From Hippopus hippopus (Eukaryota > Mollusca > Bivalvia > Cardiida > Cardiidae), in contig OX328107.1 in NCBI GenBank assembly GCA_946811185.2, positions 26,681,587-26,745,586 of the forward strand: DNA of 64,000 nucleotides, given 5' to 3'. A model generated the notes under the pieces. The model saw only the letters and a list, made by a program, of their open reading frames with translations. It did no database searches and had not been told where the DNA came from. The position numbers were made by a program, and so were the translations under genes. Numbering within the stretch: the first letter of the stretch is position 1; every line of letters begins with the position of its first letter. Of the stretch, positions 10,444-21,550 are shown piece after piece.

Positions 10444-13400
10444 CTGTTAATTATAAACAGGCCATTAACTCTTTACTAAATGACAAAAGTTTAGACTTGT
10501 CCAAATTCAACTCTTTACCAAACGACGAAATTTTGGACTAGTCCAAATTGAAAGCATTTGCAGACGACAAAATAAATGTGACTCAAAAATTGAAATTTGA
10601 TTTTGGAAGGATAAAAACATTGTGGGAAAAGGAGAAAATGCTGGTTACCAGCATTTTCTCCTTTTCCTACAATGTTTTCAAAAGCTTTCTTTCTCAGGGT
10701 CGTTAAAAGTCGGGATTGTGTGGCAAAGAGTTCAAGCATTTGCAGACAAGTTAGGTCTACTTGTGACTCAAATGATTGGATTTGTCTCTGGTGGCTAAAG
10801 CTTTATTCCCCAGGGTCATTAGAACATGGAATTGCATAGCAAAGGGTTAAGCATGAGTAATTCATGAACCATTACAAATATACATCCAGTTCTCCTCATT
10901 GTCTTGATCTAGCTTTGCCTGAGTGGTCACAGGCCAGTTGAACTTTACTTCCACAATCCGTACTGTCAGACAATGTACCTAGCTTGAACCTCTATTAAAG
11001 CAAAGAAAAGCAGTGAACTTTTTTAACATTCATGGAAAGTAACCAGATCTAAATGGTAACTTAAAGCCCCAACAGTAGTCAAAAGTAAACACTGACCATG
11101 TTAAAATGCATTTAAATTTAAATCATACCGCTTAAAAATATGGAAATTATTGTGAAGATGATCGACAGTCTGTTATTGTACAGTCATTCCAAGTTATAGT
11201 CGCTGGCAGACAACAGAAATTTTAAAAGTAGGTCAAAAGGTGCCTGGTCACCCTATCTTTTGTTTACTTTTCACCTGGTTCATTTCACTCTCTGCGACTA
11301 CCACTTGGATCGACAGTACAATTATAGATCTAGATTGTTATCTTCACAATAATACTTTTTAAAGGTATGGTTTAAATTCAAATGCATTTTAACACCGCCA
11401 TTCTTTACTTTTGGCAGTTATTTGGACTTTAATAAGTAGCCTAGACATACAGCATTTATCTTCATCATTGAAATTTATAACATATTTAAATGTCTAGAAC
11501 TAGAGTCTAGAATGATTAGATCTAGAGTGCTCTACATATTTTTAGTGCTAGTTTCTATATTTATGAAACCCTAATTTGAAATAGTCTAATGAATTGTCTG
11601 AGATAATTAGATATATAGATCTATGTAGATTTCTAGGTACAATGCTACTCTTTTTTTTTTTAAAGATCAAGATCTAGGCCTAGGTCTAGATCTGATAGAT
11701 CTAGATCTTGTGCAAAAGTTACCCAAACTCACGGCATCCCAGCAATTTACCTGATTATGCACCCTTAAATACATGTACATGTGATGCTCACACTAGACCT
11801 ACTCGTAAGTTCGTAAATGCATATATATCTAGATCTATCAAATCCAATCTTGTTTTTCAGACAGATATGTCAACATATGTTCAATAGAACAAGACTTGGA
11901 TATAGATGTAAACGTACTTTTATTTTCAGAGCGCCATTAAAGTCTTTTCGTCTGCTGTTGACATTCAAAAAAGTAGATCGACTTAATTCTAAATATTTCG
12001 AAGGCAAAATGTTGTGTCTACCGATACACGTAGTACTTGCGGGACATGTCTTTTTATTCTATTTTGATGATTTTGGACATTCGCTCTGCAATCCAATATC
12101 TGTAATTGAGCACTTGTCTGATACAACTTGAAAAATAGTGCCTTAGTGGGCTCAGCGGTTAGAAATCCTTCCGCGTCTTGCTACATCGGTCTTGTGTGAA
12201 GAAATTTAGTAACCTGTTCATTTCACAACTTAATAGTATTACCTGATCCTCCTTCCTGATTTGTAAATGGGTTAAAGTCATCTAACCACCCTTTCAACAG
12301 CTTTATATACTTCATTTCGATCTCGGCTCTCTCGCTCACTTTCGTCACCAAGTACTTACGTAACCTATAACGAAAGGGAGAAATCCGTAATTTTCATCTC
12401 ATTTTTTTTTATCTGCTGACCTTTCTAGAGTAAAATAGTTGTTCGATTTGTTAGGACAAAATATGGTCTTAGAATTTATAACTCTGTCAATGTACAGTAT
12501 AATGACCCTCTGGCTTTAGAATTAGTAGATCTGGTTTTTTTTTTCCCGGCATAGCTGAATGTGCTGGCGTTTGACCTATTTTTTTGGTACTCATAAAAAT
12601 GGATACATAGAAGTTTGTGATTGGTGAAAAATGTGGACACGTTTATTTTAAGGGCCTCTACGTATTTGCGGGCAAATTTACGCCGTCTTTATTTCTGAAA
12701 GATATTTCTTGTTTATTTTGTTTTGATGGTAGGCTTGATTTCTTGAAAATAAACAGGTGAATAGGATCTAGATAACTTTACATTTTCCCATCATCGATAG
12801 TCCCGAGGCAGCTTGGGTTCCAGTCTTGTTTCATTTATTTATCTATTTATTTAATTCATTGTAGGGTTACTTTACATTTGCGAAACAAATCATCAGATTT
12901 CTGCCTGTGAAAATCTGTATCTATTAGCTGGTAACGGCTGTGTCTCCCGTATAGTAACTGAAGATCGATAACAGGCTACCATCTTATGATCTATGGGCCC
13001 TAAAGACCGGAATAAAGAAGGTGCGATAAGAAGTGGATACTTAAGAAGTATTTGTCGCCTGTATGCCTTCTCAGTCTTTTTATGAGGAGTTAGACTCATC
13101 CTTACCCTTAACGCTATGGACAACATGAAGCGATTAACCGATAGATTAAGTCGGAGAAATCGGAGACCCCGAACATCCAATAATGTATTCAAGTCTTCTT
13201 CCTTAAAGACATCAAAAGAACGAGTTTGTTTGGTAAAGGATCAGTAGGCTATATTCTGACTAAAATACCCCTTGATTTTCTTAATTTCATTTGTTACTCA
13301 AACGCAATCGTTAAAAACCCTACCTTTGATTTTCAATGACATTTGAAAAAAGTGTAAATTACATCTACATGTATTTAGATCTATATACATGTAGATCGAA

Positions 13401-13768
13401 TTAATGTCACGTAAAATGACTCCGAAATAATGACAAAAAACATGCATAACTCACTATGGTTGTCCAATAATCTCGTACTGAAAGCCATCCCTAAAGGAAA
13501 ATGTAGATCTATAACCAGGCTTTTTTGTTGTTTTCAAAGGTTTGAACCTGGTACGTAGCATGGTAGGTGCGGGTTGTGTATGGAGAAACTTTTCATTACT
13601 TTACAAAATAAATGTAGCAATAGGTTGCGAATTATTATCATTTTTTTTAAATAATGAGTAAGAAGATAACGGGTTCACTTACCGTTCTGAGGCCCGGTTC
13701 TTTTTCACCCCCTCTTCGATTAGTAAAAACGGGAGTTCGTCCACAATGGCAGGCGGTTTTCGTGGCAT
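10308..13768 (-). CDS. Unrecognised helical protein, first three exons
   Basis: The coding exons are 13683-13768, 12243-12364 and 10308-10443. All boundaries are GT/AG (donors GTAAGT, GTAATA, GTAAGT), and the codon phases (2+1, 1+2) agree at both joins. The first ATG, at 13768, opens MPRKPPAIVDELPFLLIEEG. The product so far is 114 complete codons, rich in Lys, Glu and Leu, and predicted to be helical (KVSERAEIEMKYIKLLKGWL; VVKKLITGMKNEVIQL). The segment SERAEIEMKYIKLL loosely recalls F-BAR/FCH helices (RAEIE-YAK-L), but this is not enough to name it. Exon 3 ends in phase 2, so more exons should lie below 10308; they are not identified. Intron 2 contains the nested F1 pair and an F4 element. 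No signal peptide is seen. The function is unknown. Confidence 0.75.
10465..10850 (-). mobile_element. F1 MITE, outer copy of a nest
   Basis: The left tip TTAACTCTTTACTAAATGAC at 10465 and the right tip GCAAAGGGTTAA at 10850 belong to one copy, split by another F1 at 10510-10730. The outer copy has lost its central palindrome. Confidence 0.8.
10510..10730 (-). mobile_element. F1 MITE, inner copy, TTCA duplication
   Basis: A complete copy with an intact palindrome centred on GGTTACC. It is flanked on both sides by TTCA (10506-10509 and 10731-10734). The outer copy's sequence at this point is TTGA in other copies, one base from the canonical TTAA. Confidence 0.85.
11061..11432. mobile_element. 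F4 element, full length
   Basis: It starts TTAAAGCCCCAACAGTAG, ends TTGGACTTTAA, and has TTAA at both ends (372 bp). Internal matches with the copies at 16909 and 30950 include ATGCATTTAAATTTAAATCA, GTCGCTGGCAGA and TTTGTTTACTTTT. The inner parts of both halves form a long imperfect inverted repeat (ATTTAAATTTAAATCATACC against GGTATGGTTTAAATTCAAAT). Confidence 0.7.
11460..11870. repeat. Cluster of AGATCTA / TCTAGA words
   Basis: About a dozen occurrences of AGATCT, CTAGATC and TCTAGA fall in 400 bp, densest at 11665-11710. This is low-complexity palindromic sequence with no recognised function. Confidence 0.5.
11880..12240. other. Non-coding intron sequence
   Basis: This is part of intron 2 of the unknown minus-strand gene. 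A 104-codon plus-strand frame at 11817-12131 has no recognisable domain and is antisense to the gene, so it is not called. Confidence 0.4.
12243..12364 (-). CDS. Unknown gene, exon 2
   Basis: 122 nt. Acceptor TTTCGTTATAG, donor GTAATA. It reads LRKYLVTKVSERAEIEMKYI and continues KLLKGWLDDFNPFTNQEGGS. Confidence 0.8.
12370..13680. other. Intron 1 of unknown gene, nothing recognised
   Basis: No repeat family listed here was recognised. The 99-codon minus-strand frame at 12893-13192 shows no splice signals or motif and is left out. Confidence 0.4.
13683..13768 (-). CDS. Unknown gene, exon 1 with start codon
   Basis: 86 nt. ATG at 13768 in the context CGTCATGC; 28 codons MPRKPPAIVDELPFLLIEEG then VKKNRASE; donor GTAAGTG. 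The first codon is the only ATG near the 5' side of the frame. Confidence 0.8.
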
Positions 13769-14004
13769 GACGGTGGATTCTTACAGCATTATAGCTGTGG
13801 TGATGGTATTAATTTACTGAATTCTAGGGGTTTTAGAGGGTCTTGTTTCTGTCCTACTTTAATCCTGACGTTCAGTGTCTTTGAATAACCTTGGAGATAA
13901 CGTCAAAAAGCATCATGAGCGTCAAACGAAGTTACCGTAATCACGCGAGGTACCTTGGACAATGTGACGTCAATTAAATTCAAACCTGCTCTTTGGGCCT
14001 ACAA

Positions 14005-14155
14005 ATTTTTTACCAGGCAAAACATTTTACACGTGTCCAAAATGAAAGCATGTGCAAACAACAAAACAAGTGAGTCTTAAATACATCTTATCCAAGTTGT
14101 CAGCGAAGGGGAAGAGAATACTAGATCTAGTGGGAAAAGGAGAAATGCTGGTTAA
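14005..14155 (-). mobile_element. F1 MITE, left half
   Basis: TTTTACCAGGCAAAACATTT, GTCCAAAATGAAAGCATGTG and AAAAGGAGAAATGCTGGTTA are present. It breaks off at the palindrome centre. Confidence 0.65.
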
Positions 14156-14413
14156 CGGAATGATCGTTTTGCAATTTGAAACGCTTTCTATTTTAATGAC
14201 ACTAGGTATGACGTCAACACGATGAAACGATCCTGCAAAAGCAGTTCACGTATTATTGATATGTGACTAAACTGCTAGCGACAAAATTTAAAATAAATTA
14301 ATAGAGTACACGTACGTTTGAAATCCTGGAATTAACACCAGAGGACTTTTTTTCAAACTTCGGTGTTCTTTCACCTGTTAAATAGTATTGACCTACTCTA
14401 TAAAGAAATAATA

Positions 14414-14679
14414 CATGAACCACGCTCTGTGAAAAGGGGGCTTAATGCATCTCCGTGACTGATCCATTATACCAAGCCTGTCATCATATTATTGTGGATC
14501 CATAAAATCTATTTTGTGTAACAACCGACTGAATTACAGGTTAGAATGGTCCTTTGACATGCAGAAAATTGACCACCAGCAAAAAGTTCCGGCCCATGTC
14601 AGCCTGCATTAACTTGGCAGCTGACATGGGTCGATACTTTTTGCAGATGCATTAAGCTCCCTGGTCACAGAGCATTGCG
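14414..14679. mobile_element. F3 MITE
   Basis: The inverted ends are ATGAACCACGCTCTGTGAAA and GGTCACAGAGCATTG. The interior has ATGGATCCATAAAATC-like text (GTGGATCCATAAAATC), GGTCCTTTGACATGCAGAAA and a GTCAGCCTGCATTAACTTGG hairpin closing with GCTGACATGGGT. Four copies lie in the window (also 20263, 51238, 63002). Confidence 0.75.
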
Positions 14680-14889
14680 TTATTTCCCCCATAGGATAAT
14701 ACTAGTCAGATTTTGTTTTATATCCCCTTTAAATCCATGTTGTGTATACTCATTTATCATTGTCTGCAGTGTGCTGATAAATACTGACGATAATGAGCAA
14801 GTTTTCCAGAGGCCGATGTCCAACTTTAAGTGGTTTATGAACCATCATTGAAATACATTCAGAAATTCTATCAATCCAGTGCTTTAAGA

Positions 14890-14995
14890 TGTCTATTAAT
14901 GAACCCTTTTGAAACATTGTGGAAAAAGAAGAAATTGCTTGTATCAAAGTAATTTCTCTCTTTCCAACAACATTTCCTACCATTTCAGGGAACTT
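14890..14995 (+). mobile_element. F1 MITE, decayed
   Basis: CCTTTTGAAACATTGTGG and a diverged palindrome GCTTGTATCAAAGTAAT are visible. Confidence 0.4.
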
Positions 14996-15249
14996 CAGAC
15001 AATTTGAACTCTTTTCATAAATGTGGCCAGCATATGATTTTGATTTCAGAAAGAGTAAAATTCGTCATTTCGGAAAGGCTAAGCTAGTAGTACAGAAGTC
15101 CAAAGTGAAAGATATGGTTATTTTCAACATCAATAAAAGTGTGAAAACAAGTGGTACATTTCTATAAGCATTTATTTCTAAAACGGAATGTTATAATAGA
15201 ATTCATAACACAAAACAAAATGAAACTAGATGGTTGTTTTCACCGCAAA

Positions 15250-15490
15250 AACCTGTCTTCCTCTCATATTTAACCTTTGAACCCCTACTGTGACCTTGAC
15301 CTTACAAACTGCCGAGTGAAATCTCTGTTCTGCACATGGTCTCATGAAAATGACCAGATGTAAGAAGTTATCTTAAAATCAGAGAAGGAATTCAGGAGAT
15401 ACAGAGTGAACATGGAAACATGGCAGACTGACAGATGGTTAGGTAGAAAGACAACTCTAACAAAAACTTTCAGTCCAGCAAATAAATCTG
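15250..15490. repeat. Dispersed repeat of GTGACCTTGACC type
   Basis: The wording CCCCTACTGTGACCTTGACC, the GACAGATGG run and the final AACAAAAACTTTCAG resemble dispersed mollusc repeats. There is no second full copy in the window, so the boundaries are unknown. Confidence 0.35.
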
Positions 15491-15498
15491 AGAGAGTC

Positions 15499-15725
15499 TT
15501 AACCCTCAGGCTGCTAAGTTTGACTAAAGGACCTTTTTGAGGACAGAGTAGATCAAGATCAGACTGTACAGCACATGCAGTCTGAGCTTGGATCTACACT
15601 GTCCGATAAGGAGATACCTGTAAAAAAAAAAATTAAAAAAAAAAAAAACTTTGAAATTGCAAGCTCTGTGCTTTAACTGTTGGCTTGGATTTTTCATTTC
15701 AATTATTTAGCAGGATAAGGGTTAA
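15499..15725. mobile_element. F2 MITE, full length
   Basis: TTAA-bordered, 227 bp. The left end is TTAACCCTCAGGCTGCTAAG and the right end GCAGGATAAGGGTTAA. The central palindrome is GATCAAGATCAGACTGTAC...GCAGTCTGAGCTTGGATC, flanked by GGACAGAGTAG and CTACACTGTCC. A-rich filler lies on the right. This is the reference copy for F2. Confidence 0.8.
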
Positions 15726-16071
15726 TAGTAAAGCATAATGACAAGAATTAAGAAAAACAACAGTAAGTATCTGCCATACAAACATCCATACATTCATTCT
15801 AGAGAAAATTGAGATGACATGTGCTCATTAAATGTTTCAACAAAATATAACTATCTTTCCTATATGGTCTAAAACATTTTCATCAGTCCTGCTGACAGCT
15901 TTCTTCCTCTTCAAATGGACCACTGTTGTGGCAAAGGAGGAAAACTACTTTTAGTGAGCAATTTTTTGTTTCAATCACAAGGCTTTCAATTGTTTTTATA
16001 TATGTTATTTATCTATGTTTATCATCAACACTTCACAAAGATGTTTTTAAAGTTTTCTGCTGCAGTTTTGC

Positions 16072-16536
16072 TTCACTCTTTACCACGCAATCCTGACTTT
16101 TATGATGATCCCGAGGAAAAGTTTTTTGAAAACTTTGTGGGAAAAGGAGAAAATGCTGGTAGCCAGCATTTTCTCCTTTTTCCACAATGTTTTCTAACCA
16201 TCAAAGAAATTCCATTATTTGAGCCATATTTATATTGTTGTCTGCAAATGCTTTAATAGTGGTTTGTTTGTTTGAATGGTGTTTTACGCCGCTTTCAACA
16301 TTATTTCAGTCGTATCAAGGGGACAGTTTACATATTCATGTATTCCTGGGTTTCACCAGTACTAGGCTGGGCTCTGAAGTGTCTTGCCCAAGGACACTCC
16401 TGTGAAAAACCCACTGGAGCCAGTGAGGCTCGAACCCTGGGCCTCCAGGTCATGAGTCCTACACTTTACCACTGAGCCACACAGGGCCCTTTAATAGTGG
16501 ACAAGTCTACATTTTACTCATGTGGTAAAGAATTAA
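16072..16536 (+). mobile_element. F1 MITE interrupted by a SINE
   Basis: The left tip TTCACTCTTTACCACGCAATC and the right tip TGTGGTAAAGAATTAA belong to one copy. It is split in the GCAAATGC..GGACAAGTC arm by the SINE at 16263-16489. Confidence 0.85.
16263..16489 (-). mobile_element. SINE-1 (tRNA-headed), with 11-bp duplication
   Basis: The minus strand begins GGGCCCTGTGTGGCTCAGTGG (box A GTGGCTCAGTGG) and has box B GGTTCGAGCC, then CACTGGCTCCAGTGGGTTTTT. It ends in a repeated CAAA tail. The direct repeat TTTAATAGTGG flanks it (16252-16262 and 16490-16500). Confidence 0.9.
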
Positions 16537-16908
16537 GGAGGTCTAAGTTTTAAGAAGCAATTCCAACAGTAAAAAGTACAAAACATAATAACTAATAGCT
16601 CTTTATCTGATGACATCATATTAGATTTATCCACAATGATAGTATTAGCAGAGGATAAATTCAATGTGGCTAAATTGATGAGACATGTCTCTGAAAGGAA
16701 AGAAATCATACCAGGAAAAAGAGAAAAACTACAATGTATTCAAAAGTCTTTAACTTCACGGTCCTTGAAACTTGACATCATGTGGTAGAGCTAAGATTTC
16801 TGTTTTTCTGTTTTAAATGATTTATAATAATATTGTCTGATATCATCACAGAACTTTTCATCAGTAATGTACACTCTAACACTTATAAAGAAGGATATAT
16901 ACATGTAC

Positions 16909-17290
16909 ATCAAGGCCCAATTGTGGCCAAAAAAATCAATGCAGTTGTTATAATGCATTTAAATTTAAATCATACCTTTTAAAAGTATGAAAAATATTGT
17001 TAAGATAACAATCTGTTAGTGTGTGGTGGGTCCAAGTGTTAGATGCTGGCAGAAAAACTAGTTTTAAATCAGGCAAAAAGTAAACCAAAGATAGAGTGAC
17101 CTGGCAACTTTTAACCTAGTTTTGAAAATAATTTCTCTGCCAACTACTGAAATTTGGATCGACCTTACAATAACAGAATGTCATCTTCACCATAATTTCT
17201 ATAACATTAGATGGTATGAAGTAAACATAAATGCATTTTCACACTGGCATTGTTTATTTTGGCAGCTATTGTTGCATGTACTTTACATTC
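16909..17290. mobile_element. F4 element
   Basis: It runs from AAGGCCCAATTGTGGCC to TTTTGGCAGCTATTGTTGCA and shares ATGCATTTAAATTTAAATCA and the GCTGGCAGAAAAA word with other F4 copies. The terminal TTAA is not preserved. Confidence 0.6.
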
Positions 17291-17305
17291 CATACAGGTT
17301 GTTTC

Positions 17306-18749
17306 TTAACTCTTTACCACACAGTTTTAACACCCCTGAAAATAGCATGCAAAAAGGAGATAAGAGGCCCATGATGGCCCTGTATCATTCCACTGGCTAA
17401 TAAGTAAAAAAACTACAAGCCAAACATTACAATACTTGGCCAATTGGTTTTAAACTAGAAGACATAATTTTTTTTTTCTATAAAATCCTACGAGAAAGTT
17501 ATGACCCCAGGGCAAAGCCATTTTTTACCACAAAGCTATAATTACTTGAATCCTGGTGGAGGTCCCCAAGATAAAGCCCCACTCCAAATGATACAGGCCT
17601 AGAATGTGTGGTTATAAACAAGAAGATTTTCTACGTTTCCACAATAAAAGGCCCTGTAAAACATGACACCCCTGAGACAGGGCTAAATTTAGTAGCCCTA
17701 GGTCTTATGGTTAATAACAAGAAGATTTATAAAGTTTTCACTATAAAAGCCTATGTAAAACTTGTGACCCCTGGGCTGGGGCTAAACTTGACCCCAAGGC
17801 TATAGTTTGGGCCCTCTTGGTAGGCCCACTAGATAAAGCTACATGCAAAATTTGGTAGCCCTAGGCCTTATGGCTAGGTACGAGTAAATTTTTGAAATTT
17901 TCCCTATATAAGCCCCTGTAAAACTTGTGACCCCATGGGCAGGGCCAAATTTGACCCCAAGGCTTTAACTTGGGCACCCTTGGTAGACACCCACTAGATA
18001 AAGCTACATGCCAAATTTAGTAGCCTTAGGCCTCATGGCTAGGTATGAGAAGATCTTTAAAGTTTTCCCTATATAAGCCCATATAAAACTGGTAACCCCT
18101 AGGGCGGGGCCAATTTTGACCCCAGGGCTACAATTTGGGCATGCTTGGTAGACGCCCACTTGATAAAGCTACATGCCAAATTTGGTAGCCCTAGGCCCTA
18201 TGGCTAGGTACCAGAAGAATTTTTAAGTTTTCCTTATATGAGCCCATATAAAACTTGTGACCCCCGGGGCGGGCCAAATTTGACCCCTGGGCTTTAGTAT
18301 GAAAAAACTTGGTAGAGGTCCATTAGATAAAGCTACATGACAAATTTAGTAACCCTATGGTTTCAGACAAGATTTTCGAAGATTTTCAATATTTTTCAGT
18401 TTTGTTGCCATGGCAACCACAGTTTTTGAAGGAATCAAATCCATACAAGAAATTCTGAAGAGGACCATGGCAGGATCATTTCTGTGATGTTTCATCAAAA
18501 TTGGATGGGTACTTTCAGAGAAGAAGATGTTTGAAATAAAAAAGTTAACGCACACATGGACAGACGCACGACGGACACTGGGCCATGAGTGGAGCTAAAA
18601 CTGCTAGTTATCAGTATTTTCTCCTTTTTCCACAATGTGTCCTACGCTTTCCCATACAAAAACTTTCATTTGAGTAACACTGAATTTGTTGTCTGCATAT
18701 GCATTTAATTTGGACCATTCTAAAATTTTGTTGTGTGGTAGAAATCTAA
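17306..18749 (+). mobile_element. F1 MITE split by a pearl-like element
   Basis: The left half is TTAACTCTTTACCACACAG to AAAAAGGAGA (17306-17360). The right half starts CTGCTAGTTATCAGTATTTT at 18601 and ends GTGTGGTAGAAATCTAA. The break lies inside the palindrome, near its centre. Confidence 0.8.
17361..18600 (+). mobile_element. Pearl-like element with tandem core
   Basis: 1,240 bp. The head is TAAGAGGCCCATGATGGCCC (hairpin) then TGTATCATTCCACTGG. About four core repeats of 163-166 bp follow (restarting at ATGGTTAATAAC 17708, ATGGCTAGGTAC 17870, 18036, 18200). Then come CACATGGACAGACGCACGAC and the tail GAGTGGAGCTAAAA. This matches the architecture I recall for bivalve pearl/Helentron-associated elements. 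There is no gene. Confidence 0.75.
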
Positions 18750-19037
18750 CAAAATCATCTCACATTTTAATGCCTATAAAAAGCATTTAGAAATCTTACA
18801 CCCAGTCTCATTTATTCAGCAACCCATTCACTTGAAATTTAAGGGGATTTCTACCATTCTGTGTAACTTCATATACACACACTGTTTATTTTATTCTGTC
18901 TACTAAATAACCTTTTATTTCAGAAGTGTAAAACAAACAGTTAAATAGTTAAATATATCCTATTCTTAAAGCATGGGACTCTCACAGCATCACGTAACTG
19001 AAAAAAGTTGTAAAAATAGTGAAAAAAATACTCAAAT

Positions 19038-19199
19038 TTAACCTTTTGAAGCAGGTATCACAAATTATGTTGTTTTTGCAGTCAGTTACGATCACAATCA
19101 GACTGCACATAACATGCAAAACAACCTTAATATTGTAGTACACCATATTTTGGCTGTTTTTCCTTCCTCATGTCATTAATTCAGTACACTAAGGGTTAA
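19038..19199. mobile_element. F2-like MITE
   Basis: TTAA at both ends (TTAACCTTTTGAAGCAG ... CACTAAGGGTTAA) with ATCACAATCAGACTGCACAT inside. The palindrome's second arm is largely lost. Confidence 0.55.
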
Positions 19200-19226
19200 G
19201 TATTTTTCAGCTTCCAAACTTTTTGA

Positions 19227-19456
19227 TTATTCTTTACAAAATGTCAACATTTTGGACCCGTTGAAATCCATAGCATTTGAAGACAACAAATTAAACATGG
19301 CTCAAGTCGTGGGATTAGCCTTTAGAAAGGCTAGAAAATATTGTGGGAAAAAGACAAAACACTGGTTACCAGCACTTTCTCCTTTTCCCCCAGTATTTTC
19401 AAAATCCAGCTTTTCAAAGGTTGTTAGAATTCAAGATTGTGTACGTAAAAGGTTTT
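19227..19456 (-). mobile_element. F1 MITE, nearly full length
   Basis: TCTTTACAAAATGTCAAC, GCATTTGAAGACAACAAATT, a palindrome centred on GGTTACC with some changes, and AAGATTGTGTACGTAAAAGG. Confidence 0.75.
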
Positions 19457-20262
19457 TCACATGTTCTCATGCCAAGCTTCCAAACAATGCCTGAAAAACT
19501 GTAGGTATGATCTTCTATAGTATTGCTGTGCAAATGTCCATGGATGGATGGACAGATAGCCTGATCCCAGCATACCCCAAAAAACTTTCATTTAGCAAGG
19601 GTATAAGAAGATAAACATGTCCTCAATTTTCATGACAATCACACAATAGTTTGCTGGCATACCAAATTCACTTTTCATAATTTTGACCCTTAGTGAGCTG
19701 AAAAAGCAATGGACATTTTCCGTCTAGAAATATGACCCCAAAAATTGCACTTTTAAGATTGCCTTTCTCTATGAAGTTCCTAGAGGTGGAAAATATCAGA
19801 CATGCCTGTTGAGTAAAGTGTAAATCAAGCATCAAGTGCAGTTCTACTTAAAAACATGTATTTGAAAACATCATAATAATAGTGATATTATCTGTTACTC
19901 TGAATTTCTCCATGTGCCATAGTGCTCCAATTGGCTAGTGCCTATGCACTTCAAGACAGCTTAGACTTAACAATAATTGTGTGAGTCTTTCGTAAAGACA
20001 AAATTTATTTCCTTATTTAGCAGACTGAAAATCAAAACCTCAAGTAAAGTTTTACAAAACATTCATATATTTACAAACAAGAACATTGATATTATTTACA
20101 TTTAATTTTCTCCATTTCCCACAATGTCCCCAATAGGCTTTGGCCTACACACCGGGAAAAAAGAACAGTACAATAGCATAGTAGGTATAAACAGACTGAA
20201 AAAACAATAACACACATAACATATAAAATTATAAATATGCATGAGAAGGTATATATTTATAT

Positions 20263-20535
20263 CTGAACCACGGTCTGGCAAAAAGAGTCTCCATGATGCA
20301 TGATACCAAGCAAGTCATCAAATAATTATGGATCCATAAAATCCATTTTTTCTAACAACAAACTGCATCATGAGGTAGAATGGTACTTGGATATGCAGCA
20401 AAGTTACCAAAAGCAGAAAGTTTCCATCCATGTTAGCCTGCATAGACTGCGCAGGCTGACATGGGTTGTGTTTTTTATTTATTTTTTTTTTTTTTGCAGA
20501 CATGTTTAGCCCCTTTTTCACAGAGCACAGTTCAT
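20263..20535. mobile_element. F3 MITE
   Basis: CTGAACCACGGTCTGGC to CACAGAGCACAGTTCAT. It has ATTATGGATCCATAAAATCC and the hairpin TTAGCCTGCATAGACTGCGC / GCAGGCTGACATGG. It carries a T-rich expansion. Confidence 0.75.
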
Positions 20536-20674
20536 CTATTACATGATGAAAAAGGGCTGGCATCCAACCTCTAATCAGATGGATAAAAACAATAACAATT
20601 TGACTGAAAGTAAAAAGGTCTTACACAGTAAGACAAAATATTGTTTAAGTTAAACATTCTGAGCTCATTCTCTT

Positions 20675-20795
20675 TTAACCTTTAATCCATTGCCTCCAGC
20701 AACTTTTGCCCATTTCATACAAAACAAATCAAAAACTTCCTAGAATATGCAGTCTGATCTTTGCTCTACCATGTTCAATATGATGTGATTTTTCC
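20675..20795. mobile_element. F2 fragment
   Basis: It begins TTAACCTTTAATCCATTGCC and contains ATATGCAGTCTGATCTTTGC. It is truncated on the right. Confidence 0.45.
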
Positions 20796-20825
20796 TGCAC
20801 AAAAAACTCTGACATCACAAAATAG

Positions 20826-20899
20826 TGATCCTTTTCCCACTATGTTTTCAAAATGTTTCTTCCACATGGCTAACTCTAGATTCTCTGGTAAAGGATTAA
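20826..20899 (-). mobile_element. F1 MITE, right half
   Basis: TCCTTTTCCCACTATGTTTTC to CTCTGGTAAAGGATTAA. The left half is missing. Confidence 0.6.
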
Positions 20900-21550
20900 T
20901 ATTGTAAATATATGTACATGTACATTTAAAGCACTTTGAGGTAGATTCCTCAACTTTCTGCATTTTGCAATTTGACTTGTTCACTCCATGTAAGAACTGT
21001 AGAGATTTTCGGGTACGATTTCTTGTAATTCATTGTGCTCTCCTCATTTACCCTTTAAAACTTTTTTTAAACAAATAAATTCTATTTATTCCCTTCGCAA
21101 ATACAAATGTAATTCAAGAAAACAGAGAAATATACAAAACAACAAAATAGTATATAACTATTTAGCAGTATACGATCGTAATTATATCAGTATTAAACAA
21201 GGCTTTGCAACAAAGGTTTAAGATACAGTAAATTCTCAATCATTTGAAAATGAGTAATATCAAATATGCTTATTACATTTACCAAATGCTTAATCTTTAC
21301 ATACAATCAGGGTCTGTATTGACCAATTGTTCTTAAGAAAATTCTTAGTCTTATTCTTCAAGATTTTCTTAACTTGATAATACAACTTCTGATTGGCTAA
21401 ACCAAATGGTTCAGCCAATTGTAAGTTGGGTTACTTTCAAATCTAGAAAAATTTTTCTTGCCTTTTCTATGAAGTAGCACGGTTGTAGTTCATGTTGCTG
21501 ACACATGCCATCGGAAGTTCTGCCATAGTATAATACATGTGTAATTTCAA

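Noticed and set aside
11817..12131. 104-codon plus-strand frame starting MHIYLDLSNP
   Set aside because: No recognisable domain, no splice support, and it lies antisense in an intron of a supported gene.
12140..12200. tRNA-like sequence around GTGGGCTCAGCGGTTAGAA
   Set aside because: Only a box A-like word is present; no matching box B or second copy.
15915..16256. 113-codon plus-strand frame starting MDHCCGKGG
   Set aside because: The second half is F1-derived; the first half has no recognisable motif and no supporting signals.
16430..16489. tRNA gene on the minus strand
   Set aside because: The box A and B sequences belong to the head of SINE-1; the rest is a SINE body with a tail and target duplication, and the same unit recurs elsewhere.
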